Shown here: positions 25,037 to 34,910 of the stretch, piece after piece
Layout: each line of letters starts with the position of its first letter
How positions within the stretch are numbered: position 1 is the stretch's first letter
Source of the DNA: Candidatus Korarchaeum sp.
Lineage (GTDB): Archaea; Korarchaeota; Korarchaeia; Korarchaeales; Korarchaeaceae
Reading direction: 5' to 3'
Assembly: GCA_020833055.1 (NCBI GenBank)
Contig: JAJHQZ010000004.1
Coordinates: 1 to 64,000, forward strand
DNA: 64,000 nt
Translations under genes and position numbers: made by a program
Notes under the pieces: model-generated
What the model was told of the DNA's origin: nothing
Database searches by the model: none
Seen by the model: only the letters and a program-made list of their open reading frames with translations

Positions 25037-26035
25037 TCACCGGCTCAGATACCTTTTGACCCAGCCCTCCGCATGGAGATATGCTATCGCTAGGACAGGT
25101 TGGATCATCGGTATTAGGGCAGGCGCTAGGGCTGATTGAGGGCCTAGAGCTGATACAGCAATCGCAGCCGCGACGCTCTGGTTCTTGGTTATCGATATGA
25201 GAGATATAGCTTGGTGATCCTCGTAAGATATTCTGAGGAGCTTGCTGATGAGCAAGGATACCAGCAGCAGAGCCGCTATGACTAGCGATTGGTAGAGGAT
25301 TATAGATATAGCTGTGGCTGGATTCGCGATTATCCTCATCGCTTGATTGAGTACGAGCACGAAGACGAGGGCTAGCATCGATAGCATCGTTGCCAAGGAA
25401 AGGTGGGGCCTGATCGTCTTCTCAACGTAGGGCAGGCCTCTGCTCCTCGCGATCATATACCTAGTCAGCTGACCCGCGATCAGTGGGAGAATGAGGACCT
25501 CTATTAAGGACATCAAAATGGGGTCCATTGGGACTTGAACGGATACTCTGCTGCTATATAAACTTATAAGGATCGGAATTGCTGGTATCCCTATCAAAAG
25601 GCTTAAGATTGCCAGGACTGTAGCTAGCTCAATGCTTCCTCCTGCTATGAGCACGTAACCGAGGGAAGCGCTCGATGCCGGGACCACGTTAGCTGCGACA
25701 TAACCCACTCCTATATGAGGATCTCCCAGGCTCGGGGCTATGAGGAACGCTAGGAGTGGAGAGATTACGAAGACATAGAGAATCGAGAGCACTATCTGCT
25801 TAAATTGTCTAGCACTTTTAAGGAGTCCTTCGGTCTTGAGCTGTATCATAGATGGATAGATCGTCAATATCGCTAGGAATATCACGAGATTCGAGATCAG
25901 AGCCTTGTTTAGGGCTATGGCCTCCTTGAAGTAATATCCGATCGGTAGAGCGAGCAGAGTGGAGAGTATCGTATATACTATGAGGTACTTCCTGACGTGG
26001 TTCGATAAGCTCACTACACTCCTCTTGGGTTCCAT
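25037..26035 (-). CDS. BASS/ACR3-family membrane transporter
   Basis: A 332-residue protein with about ten membrane segments of the bile acid:sodium symporter superfamily. LTIYPSMIQLKTEGLLKSA and the discontinuous helix motif ITKNQSVAAAIAVSALGP resemble both BASS and ACR3 arsenite carriers; VVPASSASLGYVLIAGG is the first crossover helix. The Cys typical of ACR3 arsenite carriers is not evident, so an organic-anion role is as likely. The gene has no operon partner. Confidence 0.8.
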   Translation of the reverse strand: MEPKRSVVSLSNHVRKYLIVYTILSTLLALPIGYYFKEAIALNKALISNLVIFLAILTIYPSMIQLKTEGLLKSARQFKQIVLSILYVFVISPLLAFLIAPSLGDPHIGVGYVAANVVPASSASLGYVLIAGGSIELATVLAILSLLIGIPAIPILISLYSSRVSVQVPMDPILMSLIEVLILPLIAGQLTRYMIARSRGLPYVEKTIRPHLSLATMLSMLALVFVLVLNQAMRIIANPATAISIILYQSLVIAALLLVSLLISKLLRISYEDHQAISLISITKNQSVAAAIAVSALGPQSALAPALIPMIQPVLAIAYLHAEGWVKRYLSR

Positions 26036-26202
26036 AGTGAGCTCAGTGAAGATTTCTTATATAAAGGTTGTAGTACAGAAGCACATCTTTTGTTACAATT
26101 TGATACCTAGGATCGATCCGACTTCAGTCCATGCTCGGAGTTCTTCAGCGATTCCCCACCTTGGTAAGAGCGCTCCCGAGTATCTGACCTTTAGCTTGAG
26201 CT

Positions 26203-26514
26203 CTACTGCCTATCAGCCCTCTTGACGATCTTAGCTAGTTCTAGAGACGCTTCATCTAGGAATTCTATGAAGCCAGCTTCATCGTACATAATAAGGTCCA
26301 TTTTCTCTCTTATCAGATCCCTGAGCTTCAGAAGATCCTCATTAGCTAGCCCCTCCTCTTCCATTATGTCTATGAGCCTGGAAGCTGCATCTATGAGCCT
26401 CAAGGATCCGTAGAGCTCCGGCTCATCTACGCATCCTTTAGCGCTACTTATCAGGAAGGAGAGGAGTTTGAAGTGCGGATCCTCAATCAATTTCCTACTG
26501 GAATCCGTCAACAT
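26203..26514 (-). CDS. DUF6092-like helical protein
   Basis: A 103-residue all-helical protein. LLSFLISSAKGCVDEPELYGSLRLIDAASRLI matches what I recall of DUF6092. It starts inside the nitroreductase gene (20-base overlap), so they form an operon. The function of the family is unknown; perhaps an accessory to the nitroreductase. Confidence 0.65.
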   Translation of the reverse strand: MLTDSSRKLIEDPHFKLLSFLISSAKGCVDEPELYGSLRLIDAASRLIDIMEEEGLANEDLLKLRDLIREKMDLIMYDEAGFIEFLDEASLELAKIVKRADRQ

Positions 26515-27049
26515 GCACCACCTCCTCCAGGGGCCTCCTCTTAGGGGGTTTCGGCATCTCCTTGGGATAGCCGAGCGTTACCATTAGCATCGGCTCTATA
26601 TGAGGGGGGATGTTGAGTAGCTCCCTCAGAGCAGCTTTATTGAAGGATACTACTGGGCATGAGCCTATCCCCAAAGCATAGGCCATTAACATCATATTCT
26701 GAGCTGCCATAGAGATATCCATAACTGGCATGAGTTCCGAAAGCTTTCCAGCTCTCTCGGATATCTTCCTGTTTATGCATATAATTACTACAGCCGCGGG
26801 CCTGCCGAAGAGCCCGGGGGAGAAGAGCTTTACCCTCTCCAATAACTCCCTATCCTTAATCAGGATGAACTCCCAGGGTTGCATATTACTTCCACTCGGA
26901 GCCCAAATCCCAGCTTCTAATATGATCCTCAAATGCTCATCTGGTATCTCCTTAATATCGAAGTCTCTGATGCTCCTCCTACCCTTGATAACCTCGAAAA
27001 CTGTCGCAGCCCTATCAGGCAACTCCATAGAGACCCTAGAAGGTCTCAT
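26495..27049 (-). CDS. Nitroreductase-family FMN oxidoreductase
   Basis: A 184-residue nitroreductase. FEVIKGRRSIRDFD (FMN phosphate contact), GIWAPSGSNMQPWEFILI, and the later YALGIGSCPVVSF and VTLGYP are family landmarks. These enzymes use NAD(P)H and FMN to reduce nitro groups, quinones or flavin-like substrates. First gene of a two-gene unit. Confidence 0.9.
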   Translation of the reverse strand: MRPSRVSMELPDRAATVFEVIKGRRSIRDFDIKEIPDEHLRIILEAGIWAPSGSNMQPWEFILIKDRELLERVKLFSPGLFGRPAAVVIICINRKISERAGKLSELMPVMDISMAAQNMMLMAYALGIGSCPVVSFNKAALRELLNIPPHIEPMLMVTLGYPKEMPKPPKRRPLEEVVHVDGFQ

Positions 27050-27151
27050 GCATTAAGATAAAAGAGTTACTGAGCTCACCCAAGATTTAGGGCCCCTGAG
27101 AGCATAACTCGAGCTCCGAGTCGAATGTTCTCAACTAAAATAGAATGGAAT

Positions 27152-28198
27152 TCAGCCATATCTCAACTCCTTCGCGAGATCTACTAGCTCGGGGTGTACG
27201 AACTCCCCATCCTCTATTATCTTCTCCCCATCCCCTATCACTGTCGGAGAGAGGCATATCCCATCTGTGTGGGATGAAGCCCGGCCGAGCTTACCCTTGA
27301 ACGTAGGGGACTGGTATCCTATCCCCCACTCCACGGCACCCCAAACCCTCTCATCCTCCAATATGTTCCCAGTGAGCTTAGCTCCGGGATTGCAACCGTA
27401 GGATAAGTGAGCTATCCTGAGCATATTCGGATCTCTGAAAGACTTGAGCCAAGCTTCGAAGACCCTGGCCTCGCTACCCCCCTCCACTTTGACTATAGCC
27501 CCATCCCTAACGTGCAGCTTTATGGGATTCCTGAGGAGTCCTAGCTCGGATGGGGGCCATACGGATCCATCGAATACTATGGATCCATTTATGCTATCCT
27601 CTACTGGGGCCCAATCAACCTGACCGAAGAGCATGTACTCCCCGGGCCCTTCTACCTCCCCTTCCACGAGCACGGGCCTCTCCCTATCATTCTCAAATTC
27701 TACATCAGTTCCAGCTGGTGTTTTTATCCTCATGTGCCTCGATCTCTCCGTTATCCTGGCTAACCTCCTCTGGAACTCGTAGAGGAGCGGGACTTTCACC
27801 CTCCCTATAGTCCTAGTGGCCATATCAGTATCCATCCCAACGAGGCAGATGTAACGAACCTTACCGGTGCTCATCGCACTCTCATAAGGTGTCGAATAGA
27901 GCAACCAGGATTTATTGAACTCGATCCAGACATCCGACTCACTCAAAAGGGCCTTCAAGGCTTTCAGGGGTATGTGAGGATCTGCTGCCTTCCCCACACC
28001 TGGAGGGGACATGTACCACGCTACTATGGGCTTCGCGTTCAGTTGGGCGGCTGCTTGAGCGGTAGCTTCGGCGACCCTCCAGTCACTGCCAGTATCGACA
28101 GTTATGACTACCTCCTCCCCCTCCCTCACTTTCATAATGTCCCTAACGAGCTTCAGAGCTGCTACAGCTAGCTCTAGATCCAAGCCCATGGGGCACAT
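27152..28198 (-). CDS. M29 aminopeptidase/NicX-like metalloenzyme
   Basis: About 348 residues, resembling aminopeptidase T (M29) and the related ring-opening dioxygenase NicX (2,5-dihydroxypyridine). Metal-binding regions appear as EVEGPGEYMLFGQV, HLSYGCNPGAKLTGN, and RASSHTDGICLSPTV. ATG 28198 is chosen because GGAGGTGAT, which contains the stop of the racemase gene, lies four bases upstream. Operon context (DUF917, racemase) suggests work on a small cyclic or modified amino acid and not general peptides. Confidence 0.75.
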   Translation of the reverse strand: MCPMGLDLELAVAALKLVRDIMKVREGEEVVITVDTGSDWRVAEATAQAAAQLNAKPIVAWYMSPPGVGKAADPHIPLKALKALLSESDVWIEFNKSWLLYSTPYESAMSTGKVRYICLVGMDTDMATRTIGRVKVPLLYEFQRRLARITERSRHMRIKTPAGTDVEFENDRERPVLVEGEVEGPGEYMLFGQVDWAPVEDSINGSIVFDGSVWPPSELGLLRNPIKLHVRDGAIVKVEGGSEARVFEAWLKSFRDPNMLRIAHLSYGCNPGAKLTGNILEDERVWGAVEWGIGYQSPTFKGKLGRASSHTDGICLSPTVIGDGEKIIEDGEFVHPELVDLAKELRYG

Positions 28199-28203
28199 GA
28201 ATA

Positions 28204-28881
28204 TCACCTCCTGTATGGGACGCCAGTTATCCCCAGCTTAATTAAAGCTTCAGCCACTTTTATAGCGGCTCCCGTAGGATCTATAGTGAAGATTCCAGTC
28301 TCCCTCTGAACATCAGCAGCTAGCCCAGCTAATCCCGTGCATCCCAGGATTATCACATCCACTCTCTCCTCCTTCCTCGCTCTCTCAGCCTCCTTGATGA
28401 GGAGCCCCTTCACTGCAGCCCTATCCTTATCTATATCGAGGACCCCCACTGGTATCCCCCTAACGGACTTCACCTTATCGCTCATGCCGAGCTGCCTGAC
28501 TCTCTCCTCTATCATCCAATCCCCATCCTCCCCTCCGACTGTGATTATCGAGATCCTATTCCCAACTACAGTAGCTAGGGAGAGGGAGGCTTCGCAAGGC
28601 CCTACGACCGGTTTGCTCAGGATCCCCTTGAGGAAATCGACACCCGGATCCAAGAAGCAGTTGACGATTATCGCATCGAAACCCTCATGATTCCTCCTCG
28701 CTACATCGAGGACGAGGGGTATCACTTCTGCATGGGCTTCAGGCGTCTCGATACTAGCGGGGCCCTTCGGGAGCGAGATGACTTTAACTTCGGTCTCCGG
28801 GGAGGAGAAGCTCCTGCAAATCTCCTCATCGAATCTATCCCATTTATCATGGCCGACTGGGTTTATGACGAGTATCCTCAT
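28204..28881 (-). CDS. Asp/Glu/hydantoin racemase-family protein
   Basis: About 225 residues. The two catalytic Cys are seen in VNCFLDPG and ILGCTGLAG. The second half has IFTIDPTGAAIKVAEALI. This family includes hydantoin racemase, maleate isomerase and Asp/Glu racemase. ATG 28881 follows GAGGTGAT by four bases. It overlaps the end of the DUF917 gene upstream and its stop codon is part of the next gene's ribosome site: a tight operon. Confidence 0.88.
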   Translation of the reverse strand: MRILVINPVGHDKWDRFDEEICRSFSSPETEVKVISLPKGPASIETPEAHAEVIPLVLDVARRNHEGFDAIIVNCFLDPGVDFLKGILSKPVVGPCEASLSLATVVGNRISIITVGGEDGDWMIEERVRQLGMSDKVKSVRGIPVGVLDIDKDRAAVKGLLIKEAERARKEERVDVIILGCTGLAGLAADVQRETGIFTIDPTGAAIKVAEALIKLGITGVPYRR

Positions 28882-28886
28882 TGAGA

Positions 28887-29975
28887 TCACCTCAAGAGCT
28901 CCTCAACGGGTATGTAATCGTAATCGAAGCCGAAGTGCCTCGGTCCGAAGTACTTAAGCCCCTCAGGTGTCCTCCATATCTCTGGTGCCTTAGCAGCGAT
29001 TCCATATACCTTCTCCCCCTCTCTCAACTCAGTGTTAGTTACGGGCTCGCCATCCTCCCTCAATAGCGAGAAGATATCGGGCGGCATGACCGCAGGCTTC
29101 TCATTGATCCAGACCATTATATGCTCGTTCTTTATCCAAGACCTGAGAGTACTTCCGCTGAAGTCCCCGGAGCCCTTTATCAAGACCTCTCCCCTCAGGA
29201 AACCGCCTTCATCCTTCCAAACGTATCTATCCACGATCCCCTCGAATACCCTCCACCCCTCTATAGCAGTTACGACAGCATCTATAGGGTCCCTTCCCTC
29301 CCTCCTAGCTTTGATCACCTCCTCCCCAAGCTCAATAGATTTCGATATAGTCTTCCTTATCACAGCTCTCCTAGCATCATCGTACCTCATTGGCGTATCG
29401 ACGACCGATACGTACTTCCCGCTGAGCACTGAGAGGTACCTCGCTATCGCCTCATAGTCATCTATATCAGAGCACTCGCTCACGATAATCACGTTACCCG
29501 TCTCCCCGACTATCACAGAAGGGTACATCGGTATGCCTAGGACGTTAACAGTAGACTGATGCAGTTCAGGAGCAGCCCTCCCTACGAGATCTCCATCTAT
29601 CGCGGGGATATCTAGCTCAGCAGCTATACTCAAGGCCACTGGCGTATTCCCTCCCCCGATCTCAGTAGCTACGACAGCTACGATACTCCCCCCAATTAAA
29701 CGCTCCATTTCCTCAAAAGCCCTTTTGATGGGATCCTTTATCTTAACAGGTTTCTTAACTCCAGTGCTAGGAGCTATGGAACCTACATTATAAGGAACGA
29801 CGGTGAATCCATCCCTCGGGATCTCCTCCACATCTATCAGCCTTATCTTCCTCCCCTTCCTTAAGGCATCGCTGAGCATCTTTAGACCTTCATCAGGGCT
29901 CCCTCCCCCTCCCGTCCCCAGGATCGTGGCCCCTAGGACGAGGGGCTCTATCTTATCCTCTCCTAACTCAATCAT
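28887..29975 (-). CDS. DUF917 family protein
   Basis: A 362-residue DUF917 protein. LGATILGTGGGGSPDEGL at the N-terminus is the family's nucleotide- or phosphate-binding-like loop; EIGGGNTPVALSIAA and DLVGRAAPELHQSTVNVLG follow. DUF917 genes often neighbour hydantoinase and OPLAH-type genes, and have been suggested to handle hydantoins or cyclic amides. It heads this three-gene operon. Confidence 0.85.
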   Translation of the reverse strand: MIELGEDKIEPLVLGATILGTGGGGSPDEGLKMLSDALRKGRKIRLIDVEEIPRDGFTVVPYNVGSIAPSTGVKKPVKIKDPIKRAFEEMERLIGGSIVAVVATEIGGGNTPVALSIAAELDIPAIDGDLVGRAAPELHQSTVNVLGIPMYPSVIVGETGNVIIVSECSDIDDYEAIARYLSVLSGKYVSVVDTPMRYDDARRAVIRKTISKSIELGEEVIKARREGRDPIDAVVTAIEGWRVFEGIVDRYVWKDEGGFLRGEVLIKGSGDFSGSTLRSWIKNEHIMVWINEKPAVMPPDIFSLLREDGEPVTNTELREGEKVYGIAAKAPEIWRTPEGLKYFGPRHFGFDYDYIPVEELLR

Positions 29976-30367
29976 AAAGACACCTTAACTCTTATTGGAT
30001 GATTGCTTTTAATTTTTCGCTCACAATAGCGTGAACGAGGGATCTGTAGTGACGTTCGCTCTCCGAGGCAGTGAGAGGGACTCACGCTATCTTGATCGGG
30101 AAATTAATTGAATCATTGTCTTAGTTTAAATGTTAGGTGAGGGAGCTGGGAACGATTAGACTCTTAGATAGCTATGGATCTTCAGATAGATCCTCTTGGA
30201 GCGTGAGAGCGTCCCATTAACTCAAAAATTTTTACTATCATCTCCAGGAGCCCGAGGCTATCTTACTTATGATGAAAAACTTATATACCGGAGGCTCCCC
30301 TATCCAGGGGCCGTTGTGGATTAGTATTCCGGGAAGCCCCCTCGGGAAATCTAAGTGAGGTGGGATC
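29976..30367. other. Divergent promoter region, catabolic operon and ABC transporter
   Basis: 392 bases between two divergent operons. A TATA-like CTTATATAC at 30280-30288 points right; the transcript would have a leader of about 50-60 bases before TTG 30368. On the left, an A/T-rich TATA-like run at about 30008-30018 points at the DUF917 gene. No other gene is seen. Confidence 0.5.
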
Positions 30368-32008
30368 TTGAGGAGAGCTTTATCTAAACTCTCGATAGCT
30401 GTTATCCTGATAGTAATCCTCGCAGTTTTAATCGCCGGTGTATATTATTACAGTAGCACCACAGGAGTCAAGAAGAAGACCGTCGTTATTTACGCATCGC
30501 TCTCGGAGATGACGGGAGCGGACCCTAGCCCTGAGGCCTCGAACTCGATAATGTGGATGGCAGTCGTATATGAACCCCTCATACACTACGATCCACTCAA
30601 TAATGTCTTCCGCCCAGCCCTAGCTGAGAAATATGAGCATGATCCGAGCGGATTGATATGGACGTTCCACTTGAGGAAGGGCGCCGTATTCCACGATGGG
30701 ACCCCCGTGACCTCTAAAGCCGTGAAGTTCTCCATAGAGAGGACTAGGTCCCTGGGCCAAGGGGAGTATTTCATATGGGATGCTGTCGACAGGATAGAGA
30801 CCCCAGATGATTACACGGTCGTATTCTACCTGAAGTATCGGGCGCCCTTGGAAGTCATAGCTTCTGCAGCGTACGCTTCCTATATATTCAGCCCGAATGT
30901 AGTGAAATATGCGAACGCATCGAATAGTACAGATCCTAAGGTAGCCGAGTGGTTCAACTCAGGGAAGGATGCCGGCTCAGGCCCTTACAGATTGGTGAAA
31001 TGGGATCCGGAGAATGAGGTCATCCTGGAGAAGTTCGATGATTGGTGGGGATGGAAAGATCCCAACTACCCATATAAGTCCGATAAAGCACCTGATGTCT
31101 TCATAATAAAGATAGTCAAGGATAGCGTGACTCAGGAGAGGTTGGTCAAGTCGGGGGATATACACATAGCGGAATACGTCCCATTAGAGGACATTGAGAG
31201 CTTAAAGAAGGATCCGAACTTGCAGGTAGTGATAAAGCCGAATTATCAAAATCTCCACCTCTTGATGAATACGAGGAAGCCTCCTCTTGATAACGTGCTC
31301 GTGAGGAGAGCTATAGCTCACGCGATACCCTACGATGATATAGTGACCGTGGCCAGGAGCGGGCTGGCTAAAGTAGCGTCGGGACCCATACCCCACAATA
31401 TGTGGGGTCACTTCGATAACCTGACGTATAAGTACGATTTAGATCTGGCTAAGCGTCTCTTAGCTGAGGCAGGTTATCCGAATGGTATCAACAGGACCCT
31501 TGTGCTCACATACACAGCTGGAGATATCTATGAGCAGAGGACAGCCGATCTAATTAAATCGAGCCTAGGGAAGATAGGGATTAACGTTGAGATAAGACCT
31601 ATGAGTTGGGAGGAGCAATGGGCTTTAGCTCAGAGCGGTTGGGATAACCCCCAGGCAGCTCAAGATCTCTTCATATTCTACTGGTGGCCCGATTACATAT
31701 CGCCATTCGATTACTTATTCAACATGTTCCACAGTGAGAGCAAGTCCTTCGATCTATGTTACTACAGCAACCCGGAGTTCGAGAAGACAATAGAGGAAGC
31801 TGTTTACTGGGAGGGGATAAACAGGACGAAGTCCTTAGAGCTTTATTACAGAGCTCAGAAGATCTTATATGACGATGTCCCCGCTGTAGCTCTCTGGGAT
31901 ATGGTCGATGTTAGAGTGGCTAGGAGCAATATAAAGGGCCTGGACATGGCCATAAACCCAGCTTATACGACAGTGATCTTCCCACAGGTCCTCAGCGTCG
32001 AGGGGTAA
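30368..32008 (+). CDS. ABC transporter substrate-binding protein, peptide/opine type (SBP family 5)
   Basis: A 546-residue secreted, membrane-tethered binding protein. The N-terminus KLSIAVILIVILAVLIAGVYYY anchors it, followed by a Thr/Ser linker. FHLRKGAVFHDGTPVTSKAVKFSI is the SBP_5 signature and SGPYRLVKWDPENEVIL is typical. Start is TTG 30368. It feeds the two permeases and two ATPases that follow. It lies divergent from the DUF917-racemase-hydrolase operon, so the cargo may be its substrate. Confidence 0.93.
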   Translation: MRRALSKLSIAVILIVILAVLIAGVYYYSSTTGVKKKTVVIYASLSEMTGADPSPEASNSIMWMAVVYEPLIHYDPLNNVFRPALAEKYEHDPSGLIWTFHLRKGAVFHDGTPVTSKAVKFSIERTRSLGQGEYFIWDAVDRIETPDDYTVVFYLKYRAPLEVIASAAYASYIFSPNVVKYANASNSTDPKVAEWFNSGKDAGSGPYRLVKWDPENEVILEKFDDWWGWKDPNYPYKSDKAPDVFIIKIVKDSVTQERLVKSGDIHIAEYVPLEDIESLKKDPNLQVVIKPNYQNLHLLMNTRKPPLDNVLVRRAIAHAIPYDDIVTVARSGLAKVASGPIPHNMWGHFDNLTYKYDLDLAKRLLAEAGYPNGINRTLVLTYTAGDIYEQRTADLIKSSLGKIGINVEIRPMSWEEQWALAQSGWDNPQAAQDLFIFYWWPDYISPFDYLFNMFHSESKSFDLCYYSNPEFEKTIEEAVYWEGINRTKSLELYYRAQKILYDDVPAVALWDMVDVRVARSNIKGLDMAINPAYTTVIFPQVLSVEG

Positions 32009-32031
32009 TGATAGAGGTCAACCCCTTCCCC

Positions 32032-32037
32032 TTTTTT
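32032..32037 (+). terminator. T-run between binding protein and permease genes
   Basis: Six T residues 24 bases after the binding-protein stop. It may partly terminate transcription and so keep the binding protein more abundant than the permeases, a common arrangement. Confidence 0.35.
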
Positions 32038-32048
32038 AGGGTGTCATT

Positions 32049-33071
32049 ATGCCCCTGAGTCGCGATTATCTGATTAAACGCCTCATCCTCCTCATCTTCG
32101 TTGTGTTCGGTGTGCTGATAATAACTTTCGCGATCACTAGAGTCATACCGGCTAGGCCCGAGCTCCTCTGGGCGGGCCCTCATGCGACGATAGAGCAGAT
32201 TGAGAGAGCGAAGAAGGAACTCCACTTAGATCAGCCTATCTATGTGCAACTAAGCTACTATTTGATAGATTTCATCCGAGGGAACTGGGGGGTATCTTGG
32301 AGGACCAAGTCCCCAGTCCTATACGATCTTTTGAGCGCGCTACCAGCTACGCTCGAGCTCATAATATTGGCATTCTCCTTAGCTGCAGTACTGGGGATAT
32401 CACTCGGGATCTTCGCTGCTCTCAGGAGGAATAGGATCGCAGATAATATCATAAGGGTCTTCAGTGTTTTAGGAGCTTCTATGCCTGTATTTTGGCTTTC
32501 ACTCATCGCCCTACTTCTCTTCAGCAGTTGGTTGGGCTTGTTGCCCTCATCAAAGAGAGTAGATGAGATCCTAGTGATAGAGACCGGTTTCCATCCGATA
32601 ACTGGTTTCTATTTAATCGATTCACTCCTCCAGGGCAACCTCCCTGTGTTCGTAAACGTGCTCAATCACATGATCCTCCCAGCAGCCGTGCTCTCCCTCT
32701 ACCCTATGAGCTTGAGCATAAGGATGACCAGGGCGATGATGGTAGAGGTAATGCAAGAGCCTTTCATAAGGAGTTCCATAGCTTGGGGCCTTCCAAAGAG
32801 ACTTGTCATCTATAAATACGCTCTTAAGAATGCTATAGTTCCCGTGATAGCATCTCTCGGCCTCTCATTCGGGTATACGATAATAGGAGCTTTCATGGTG
32901 GAGTTGATATTCGTTTGGCCAGGGATAGGCCTTTACACATCTATGGCACTCTTGAGCTTCGATTATCCAGCTATAGTAGGCGCTGTGATAATAGTAGCAC
33001 TCTTCTACTCCGCTATAAACTTGATAGTCGACTTGATACACGCTTGGATGGATCCCAGGGTGAGATTGTGA
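32049..33071 (+). CDS. dppB: ABC transporter permease, DppB/OppB type
   Basis: A 340-residue permease with six membrane segments. The N-terminus YLIKRLILLIFVVFGVLIIT and the EAA-like loop SIAWGLPKRLVIYKYALKNA are typical of DppB. It overlaps the next permease gene by four bases (GTGA). Confidence 0.93.
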   Translation: MPLSRDYLIKRLILLIFVVFGVLIITFAITRVIPARPELLWAGPHATIEQIERAKKELHLDQPIYVQLSYYLIDFIRGNWGVSWRTKSPVLYDLLSALPATLELIILAFSLAAVLGISLGIFAALRRNRIADNIIRVFSVLGASMPVFWLSLIALLLFSSWLGLLPSSKRVDEILVIETGFHPITGFYLIDSLLQGNLPVFVNVLNHMILPAAVLSLYPMSLSIRMTRAMMVEVMQEPFIRSSIAWGLPKRLVIYKYALKNAIVPVIASLGLSFGYTIIGAFMVELIFVWPGIGLYTSMALLSFDYPAIVGAVIIVALFYSAINLIVDLIHAWMDPRVRL

Positions 33072-33943
33072 GCGAGATTAGTGTGATGTTCAAATTGATG
33101 AGGAGGAGCGCTGTCTCAATGGCCGGCTTTATAATAGTGATCTCCTTCATAGCTCTGGGGATGATATCGCCCTACGTACTCACGAGACCGGAGGACGCCT
33201 GGGGGACTACTTACGATGTATCGAAGAGGTACCTACCCCCCTCACTAGAGCACCCCTTCGGCACTGATGAGTACGGGAGGGACATGTTTAACAGAGTGAT
33301 ACTGGGGGCCAGGTTCTCCCTGATGATAGCAGTGGGCGTAGTGGGATTGGCGCTCATAATAGGGATCCCTCTGGGATTGATAGCTGGTTACTTCGGGGGC
33401 AAGTTGGGGAACGCTGTAATGAGAGTGACTGACATGTTCCTAGCTTTCCCTCCCCTCCTCTTAGCTATAGCCTTAGCAGCGACACTAGGGAGGGGCTTGG
33501 AGAATGCCATACTCTCTTTAGCTATCTCTTGGTGGCCTTGGTACACGAGGCTCATCTACGTCCAAGTGAACACAGTCAAGAGCATGCCCTACGTAGATGC
33601 AGCTAAGGTAATGGGGCTGGGGGACCTCACTATAATGTTCAAACACGTGCTGCCGAATGCCCTGACCCCTGTGATGATACAAGCAGCATTGGACATGGGA
33701 TCAGCTGTCCTAGAAGCCGCTGGACTGAGCTTCCTAGGGATCGGGGTCCAGCCCCCAACACCTGAGTGGGGCCTCTTAGTGAGCCAGGGCTGGCACTCCA
33801 TAAACGTAGCTTGGTGGATCTCCTTCTTCCCTGGACTAGCTATACTAGTAACTGTCTTGGGATTCAATCTATTAGCGGACTTCGTCAGGGAGTTCATGGA
33901 TCCGAGGCTCAGGATAACGATGATGGCGAAGAGGGTGATATAA
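33068..33943 (+). CDS. dppC: ABC transporter permease, DppC/OppC type
   Basis: About 291 residues with six membrane segments. The EAA loop (AAKVMGLGDLTIMFKHVLPN) is clear, as are HPFGTDEYGRDMFNRVI and FLGIGVQPPTPEWG of DppC. GTG 33068 is chosen: it overlaps the dppB stop and gives the usual length. ATG 33086 is the alternative. Confidence 0.93.
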   Translation: MSEISVMFKLMRRSAVSMAGFIIVISFIALGMISPYVLTRPEDAWGTTYDVSKRYLPPSLEHPFGTDEYGRDMFNRVILGARFSLMIAVGVVGLALIIGIPLGLIAGYFGGKLGNAVMRVTDMFLAFPPLLLAIALAATLGRGLENAILSLAISWWPWYTRLIYVQVNTVKSMPYVDAAKVMGLGDLTIMFKHVLPNALTPVMIQAALDMGSAVLEAAGLSFLGIGVQPPTPEWGLLVSQGWHSINVAWWISFFPGLAILVTVLGFNLLADFVREFMDPRLRITMMAKRVI

Positions 33944-34906
33944 ATGGAGTTCCTGAGATTGGAGGACTTGAGCATCGCATACGAGACCCCATTCGGCTTA
34001 ATTCATGCGACCACAGGCGTCAATTTCGATGTCAGGAGGGGGGAATCCGTCTGTTTAGTCGGTGAATCGGGATCTGGGAAATCGACAGTTGGCTTAGCGA
34101 TAGCGATGGCCCTCCCACCGAATGCGAGGGTTATGAGCGGCCGCATCCTTTACGGGGGTGTGGATCTCCTGAGACTTAGCGAGGAGGAGAGGAAGAAGTA
34201 CTCTGGCCGCGAGGTATCGATAGTCTTTCAGGATCCAGCCGCTACATTGAACCCCCTCTTCACGATAGGGGAACAGATATCGGATGTCCTCATGAGTAAT
34301 CTCGGATTGAGAAAAGATGAGGCATTGAATAGGGCGAGGAAGTTCCTTGAGATAGTTGGTTTACCGGATTCCGAGAGGGTGCTTAAGTCGTTCCCCCATG
34401 AGCTATCGGGAGGGATGCTCCAGAGAGTCAACATAGCTATAGCTATATCAACGGAACCCAAGGTATTAGTAGCTGATGAGCCGACAACTATGTTAGATGT
34501 TATTCTCCAAGCACAAATACTGGAACTTTTCGAAAAACTAAAGAGGGAATTGAAGCTAACTTTGATATTCATAACTCATAACTTAGGGGTGGCATCTGAG
34601 GTATGCGATAGGATAATAGTGATGTACGCCGGGACTATAGTCGAGGACGGTCCAGCGGACGAGGTCATCTCGAGGCCCATGCATCCTTACACAATTGGAT
34701 TGCTGGACTGCGTCCCAAGAGCTCACATAAGGGATAGGAAGTTGAGGAGCATCCCGGGATCACTCCCGGATCTATCCAAGCCCTTGACCCATTGCCCCTT
34801 CGCCGATAGGTGCGAGGAGGTCAGGGAGATCTGCACGCGAGCTATACCTACCTCAATTGATGTGAATCCGGGGCATAGGGTCTCTTGCTTCAAGTACATA
34901 GGGTGA
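33944..34906 (+). CDS. dppD: ABC transporter ATPase, DppD type
   Basis: A 320-residue ATPase. Walker A GESGSGKST, signature LSGGMLQRVNIA, Walker B VLVADEPTTMLD and the switch His in FITHNLGVA are present. The C-terminal CPFADRCEEVREICTRA is the Cys-rich motif of the oligopeptide ATPases, which binds an Fe-S cluster in some members. Its ATG directly follows the dppC stop. Confidence 0.94.
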   Translation: MEFLRLEDLSIAYETPFGLIHATTGVNFDVRRGESVCLVGESGSGKSTVGLAIAMALPPNARVMSGRILYGGVDLLRLSEEERKKYSGREVSIVFQDPAATLNPLFTIGEQISDVLMSNLGLRKDEALNRARKFLEIVGLPDSERVLKSFPHELSGGMLQRVNIAIAISTEPKVLVADEPTTMLDVILQAQILELFEKLKRELKLTLIFITHNLGVASEVCDRIIVMYAGTIVEDGPADEVISRPMHPYTIGLLDCVPRAHIRDRKLRSIPGSLPDLSKPLTHCPFADRCEEVREICTRAIPTSIDVNPGHRVSCFKYIG

Positions 34907-34910
34907 GATA

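Noticed and set aside
32915-33067. Longer N-terminus for dppC
   Set aside because: It would overlap dppB by over 150 bases with a sequence unlike any permease; GTG 33068 gives the normal protein.
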